A stretch of DNA of 8,312 nt, taken from Clostridia bacterium. GTDB taxonomy: Bacteria; Bacillota; Clostridia; Saccharofermentanales; UBA5734. Within the stretch, counting starts at the first letter, position 1; each line of letters starts with the position of its first letter. The notes beneath the pieces are model-generated. The model was not told the origin of the DNA, ran no database searches, and saw nothing but the letters and a program-made list of their open reading frames with translations. Below, one piece after another: positions 6,595 through 8,312 of the stretch. Both the position numbers and the translations under genes were made by a program. Where the stretch lies: the NCBI GenBank assembly GCA_018056585.1, contig JAGPFK010000040.1, positions 1 to 8,312 of the forward strand. Direction: 5' to 3'.

Positions 6595-7865
6595 GCAGGA
6601 TAAAGCCGGAAAAACCATATGAAGGTCGACGCGTTGTTGTCACCGGACTCGGTGCCGTCACACCGCTGGGCCTCAATGTGCCTGTGTTCTGGAAAAATCT
6701 GACGGCTGGAAAGCTTGGCATCAGCATGCTTTTGGATGAAGCTTATGAGGGCATACGAGCTCGTGTTGCAGCTCAAATAAAGGATTTTGATCCACTGACT
6801 GTTATGGAACGGCGGGAAGCGCGCCGCATGGACCGATTCAGCCAATTTGCCGTTGCAGCGGCAGCTGAAGCCGTGCAAAACAGTCGGATTCATTTTGACG
6901 CCTATGATCCCTGGCGTATTGGCGTGATAATCGGAAGCGGCATTGGCGGCTTGGGAACATTGTCTGAGGAATTTAAAAAACTATATCTGGGAGGTGGAAC
7001 GTCCCGGATATCCCCTTTCTTTGTTCCGATGATGATTGCCAACATGGCGGCCGGCTGGGTTTCTATGATTTATGGCTTGAAGGGAAACAGCCTTTGCATC
7101 ACAAGTGCTTGTGCGTCAGGCACGCATTCGATTGGCGAGGCATTCCGTGCCATCAAATATGGGTATCTTGATGCGTGCATTGCAGGCGGCAGTGAAGCAC
7201 CGATTACGCCCATTGCCCTGGCGGGTTTTGACAATATGAATGCTTTGAGCCGCTCGGAGGATCCGCAAAGAGCATCCATTCCTTTTGACGCCAAAAGAGA
7301 AGGCTTTGTTATTGGCGAAGGCGCGGGTATTGTTATTCTGGAAAGCCTTGAGTCCGCTGTGGCGCGCCAAGCCGACATCCTTTGTGAAATAGTAGGTTAT
7401 GGTTCGACATCGGATGCCTATCACATCACCTGCCCGGATCCGGAAGGTAACGGTGCCGCGATGTCGATGCGTCTGGCTATAGAGGAATCCGGCCTGACTC
7501 TGGATGACATCGATTACATCAACGCGCATGGGACAGGCACGCCGCTCAATGATAAAATTGAAACACTGGCTATCAAGACTGTATTTGGAGACCGGGCGTA
7601 TCAAATTCGGGTCAGCTCTACCAAATCAATGACGGGCCATTTGTTGGGCGCCGCAGGTGCGATTGAAGCGGTCGCAACCATCATGGCTATTCATGACAAT
7701 GTGATCCCTCCCACTATTGGGATCAGAGAGCCTGATCCGGAGTGCGATCTGGATTATGTGCCTGATCAGGCCATTCAGATGCCTGTTCGAGCTGCTCTCA
7801 GCAATTCCCTTGGTTTTGGAGGCCACAACGGAACGCTTTGCTTCAGGAAGGCAGATATACCATGA
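6591..7865 (+). CDS. fabF: Beta-ketoacyl-ACP synthase II FabF
   Basis: Elongating condensing enzyme: joins acyl-ACP to malonyl-ACP with loss of CO2. The 424-residue product has the KAS I/II Cys-His-His triad: Cys174 in TSACASGTHSIGEA, His313 in NAHGTGTPLND and His350 in STKSMTGHLLGAAGA, with Lys345 also in place, and the C-terminal SLGFGGHNGT (406-415). Translation starts at GTG, overlapping the fabG stop as GTGA, with AGGAGG (6576-6581) 9 nt upstream. About ten residues precede the usual start of the fold (RRVVVTGLGAVTPLG, 13-27), a slightly long N-terminus; no internal start with a better binding site is apparent. No FabB partner is visible in the window. Confidence 0.97.
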   Translation: MSRIKPEKPYEGRRVVVTGLGAVTPLGLNVPVFWKNLTAGKLGISMLLDEAYEGIRARVAAQIKDFDPLTVMERREARRMDRFSQFAVAAAAEAVQNSRIHFDAYDPWRIGVIIGSGIGGLGTLSEEFKKLYLGGGTSRISPFFVPMMIANMAAGWVSMIYGLKGNSLCITSACASGTHSIGEAFRAIKYGYLDACIAGGSEAPITPIALAGFDNMNALSRSEDPQRASIPFDAKREGFVIGEGAGIVILESLESAVARQADILCEIVGYGSTSDAYHITCPDPEGNGAAMSMRLAIEESGLTLDDIDYINAHGTGTPLNDKIETLAIKTVFGDRAYQIRVSSTKSMTGHLLGAAGAIEAVATIMAIHDNVIPPTIGIREPDPECDLDYVPDQAIQMPVRAALSNSLGFGGHNGTLCFRKADIP

Positions 7866-8312
7866 CGATCAAAGATATGATTTTATTGATGAAGCACATG
7901 AATCAAAATGGCATTAACTTGCTTGACCTTGAAATGGACGGCGTCCATGTGAGACTTGAGAAAAATACCACGATCCCAGAGTCGGATGATCCGGGCCGAA
8001 TTCATATTGGGGTTCATGGGACACAAACTCAAGCGATCGCCCAAAAGGAACTGCCTGAAGCAGAAGCGGTCAACGATGACAAACAGCTGGTCACAGCACC
8101 TGTCGTAGGTGTTTTTTACTCGGCCCCTTCTCCGGAAAGTGAGCCATTTGTTACCGTTGGATCAGAAGTGGAAGTTGGAGACACACTTTGCATCATTGAG
8201 GCCATGAAGCTGATGAATGAAGTGACCAGTCATGTTGCGGGCGTCATTTTACAGATTCTGGTTGAAGATGGCCAGCGCGTGGAATATGGACAGCCTCTGA
8301 TGCGTATCGAAC
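7862..8312 (+). CDS. accB: Biotin carboxyl carrier protein of acetyl-CoA carboxylase AccB, 3' end just outside window
   Basis: Carries biotin between the carboxylase and carboxyltransferase parts of acetyl-CoA carboxylase, which makes malonyl-CoA for FabD. The 150 residues present include an N-terminal helical region (1-35), a low-complexity acidic/Gln linker (36-74) and the biotinyl domain. Biotin would be attached to Lys116 in IIEAMKLMNEV. The thumb insertion typical of AccB rather than of other carriers is present (YSAPSPESEPFV, 86-97). The fold is nearly complete at PLMRIE, so only a few residues are probably missing. The ATG overlaps the fabF stop as ATGA; AGGAAGG (7845-7851) lies 10 nt upstream. 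The normal continuation would be fabZ, accC, accD and accA, outside the window. Confidence 0.96.
   Translation, partial: MTIKDMILLMKHMNQNGINLLDLEMDGVHVRLEKNTTIPESDDPGRIHIGVHGTQTQAIAQKELPEAEAVNDDKQLVTAPVVGVFYSAPSPESEPFVTVGSEVEVGDTLCIIEAMKLMNEVTSHVAGVILQILVEDGQRVEYGQPLMRIE

Noticed and set aside
7116..7604. 162-codon antisense open frame within fabF, minus strand
   Set aside because: It lies wholly opposite the conserved catalytic core of fabF, has no recognisable motif, and is explained by the codon bias of the sense gene.

Overview
The window is chromosomal DNA from a low-to-mid GC Gram-positive bacterium (Bacillota), read as the type II fatty-acid-synthesis (FAS II) locus plus a short divergent operon. 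The evidence is strong AGGAGG-type ribosome binding sites, FabK rather than FabI as enoyl-ACP reductase, the gene order fabH-fabK-fabG-fabF-accB, an M29 aminopeptidase, and FabT-like operator sequences. Base composition is near even by eye, and no segment looks foreign. An Erysipelotrichia- or Clostridia-like host is possible, but the sequence alone does not settle it.

Right half (about 3700-8312, plus strand): a near-consensus promoter at 3708-3736 leads into fabH, fabK, fabG, fabF and accB, the last cut by the window edge just before its expected end. fabK/fabG, fabG/fabF and fabF/accB each overlap by four bases (ATGA, GTGA, ATGA), so translation is probably coupled. Together they initiate (FabH), extend (FabF), reduce (FabG, FabK) and supply malonyl-CoA (AccB as biotin carrier). 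Against the common Bacillota order, acpP is missing between fabH and fabK, and fabD has been moved to the opposite strand.

Left half (1-3678, minus strand): fabD, an M29-family metallo-aminopeptidase, and a membrane protein with a very long helical tail that runs off the left edge. The last two are only 18 nt apart. fabD makes malonyl-ACP for the pathway on the other strand. The membrane protein has the three-helix layout of MotA/TolQ/ExbB proton-channel subunits followed by at least 330 residues of predicted coiled coil, as in ZorA-type proteins. It is the least explained gene here.

Centre (3679-3842): the fabD/fabH intergenic region holds two tandem FabT-like palindromes at 3745-3757 and 3761-3773. 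The best promoter candidates for fabH and fabD point toward each other across them, so one repressor could shut both operons. A 13-mer from the second box recurs with one mismatch in the promoter region of the aminopeptidase gene, which suggests that the aminopeptidase and the coiled-coil protein may respond to the same lipid signal. Every stretch over 300 bases is occupied by a gene.
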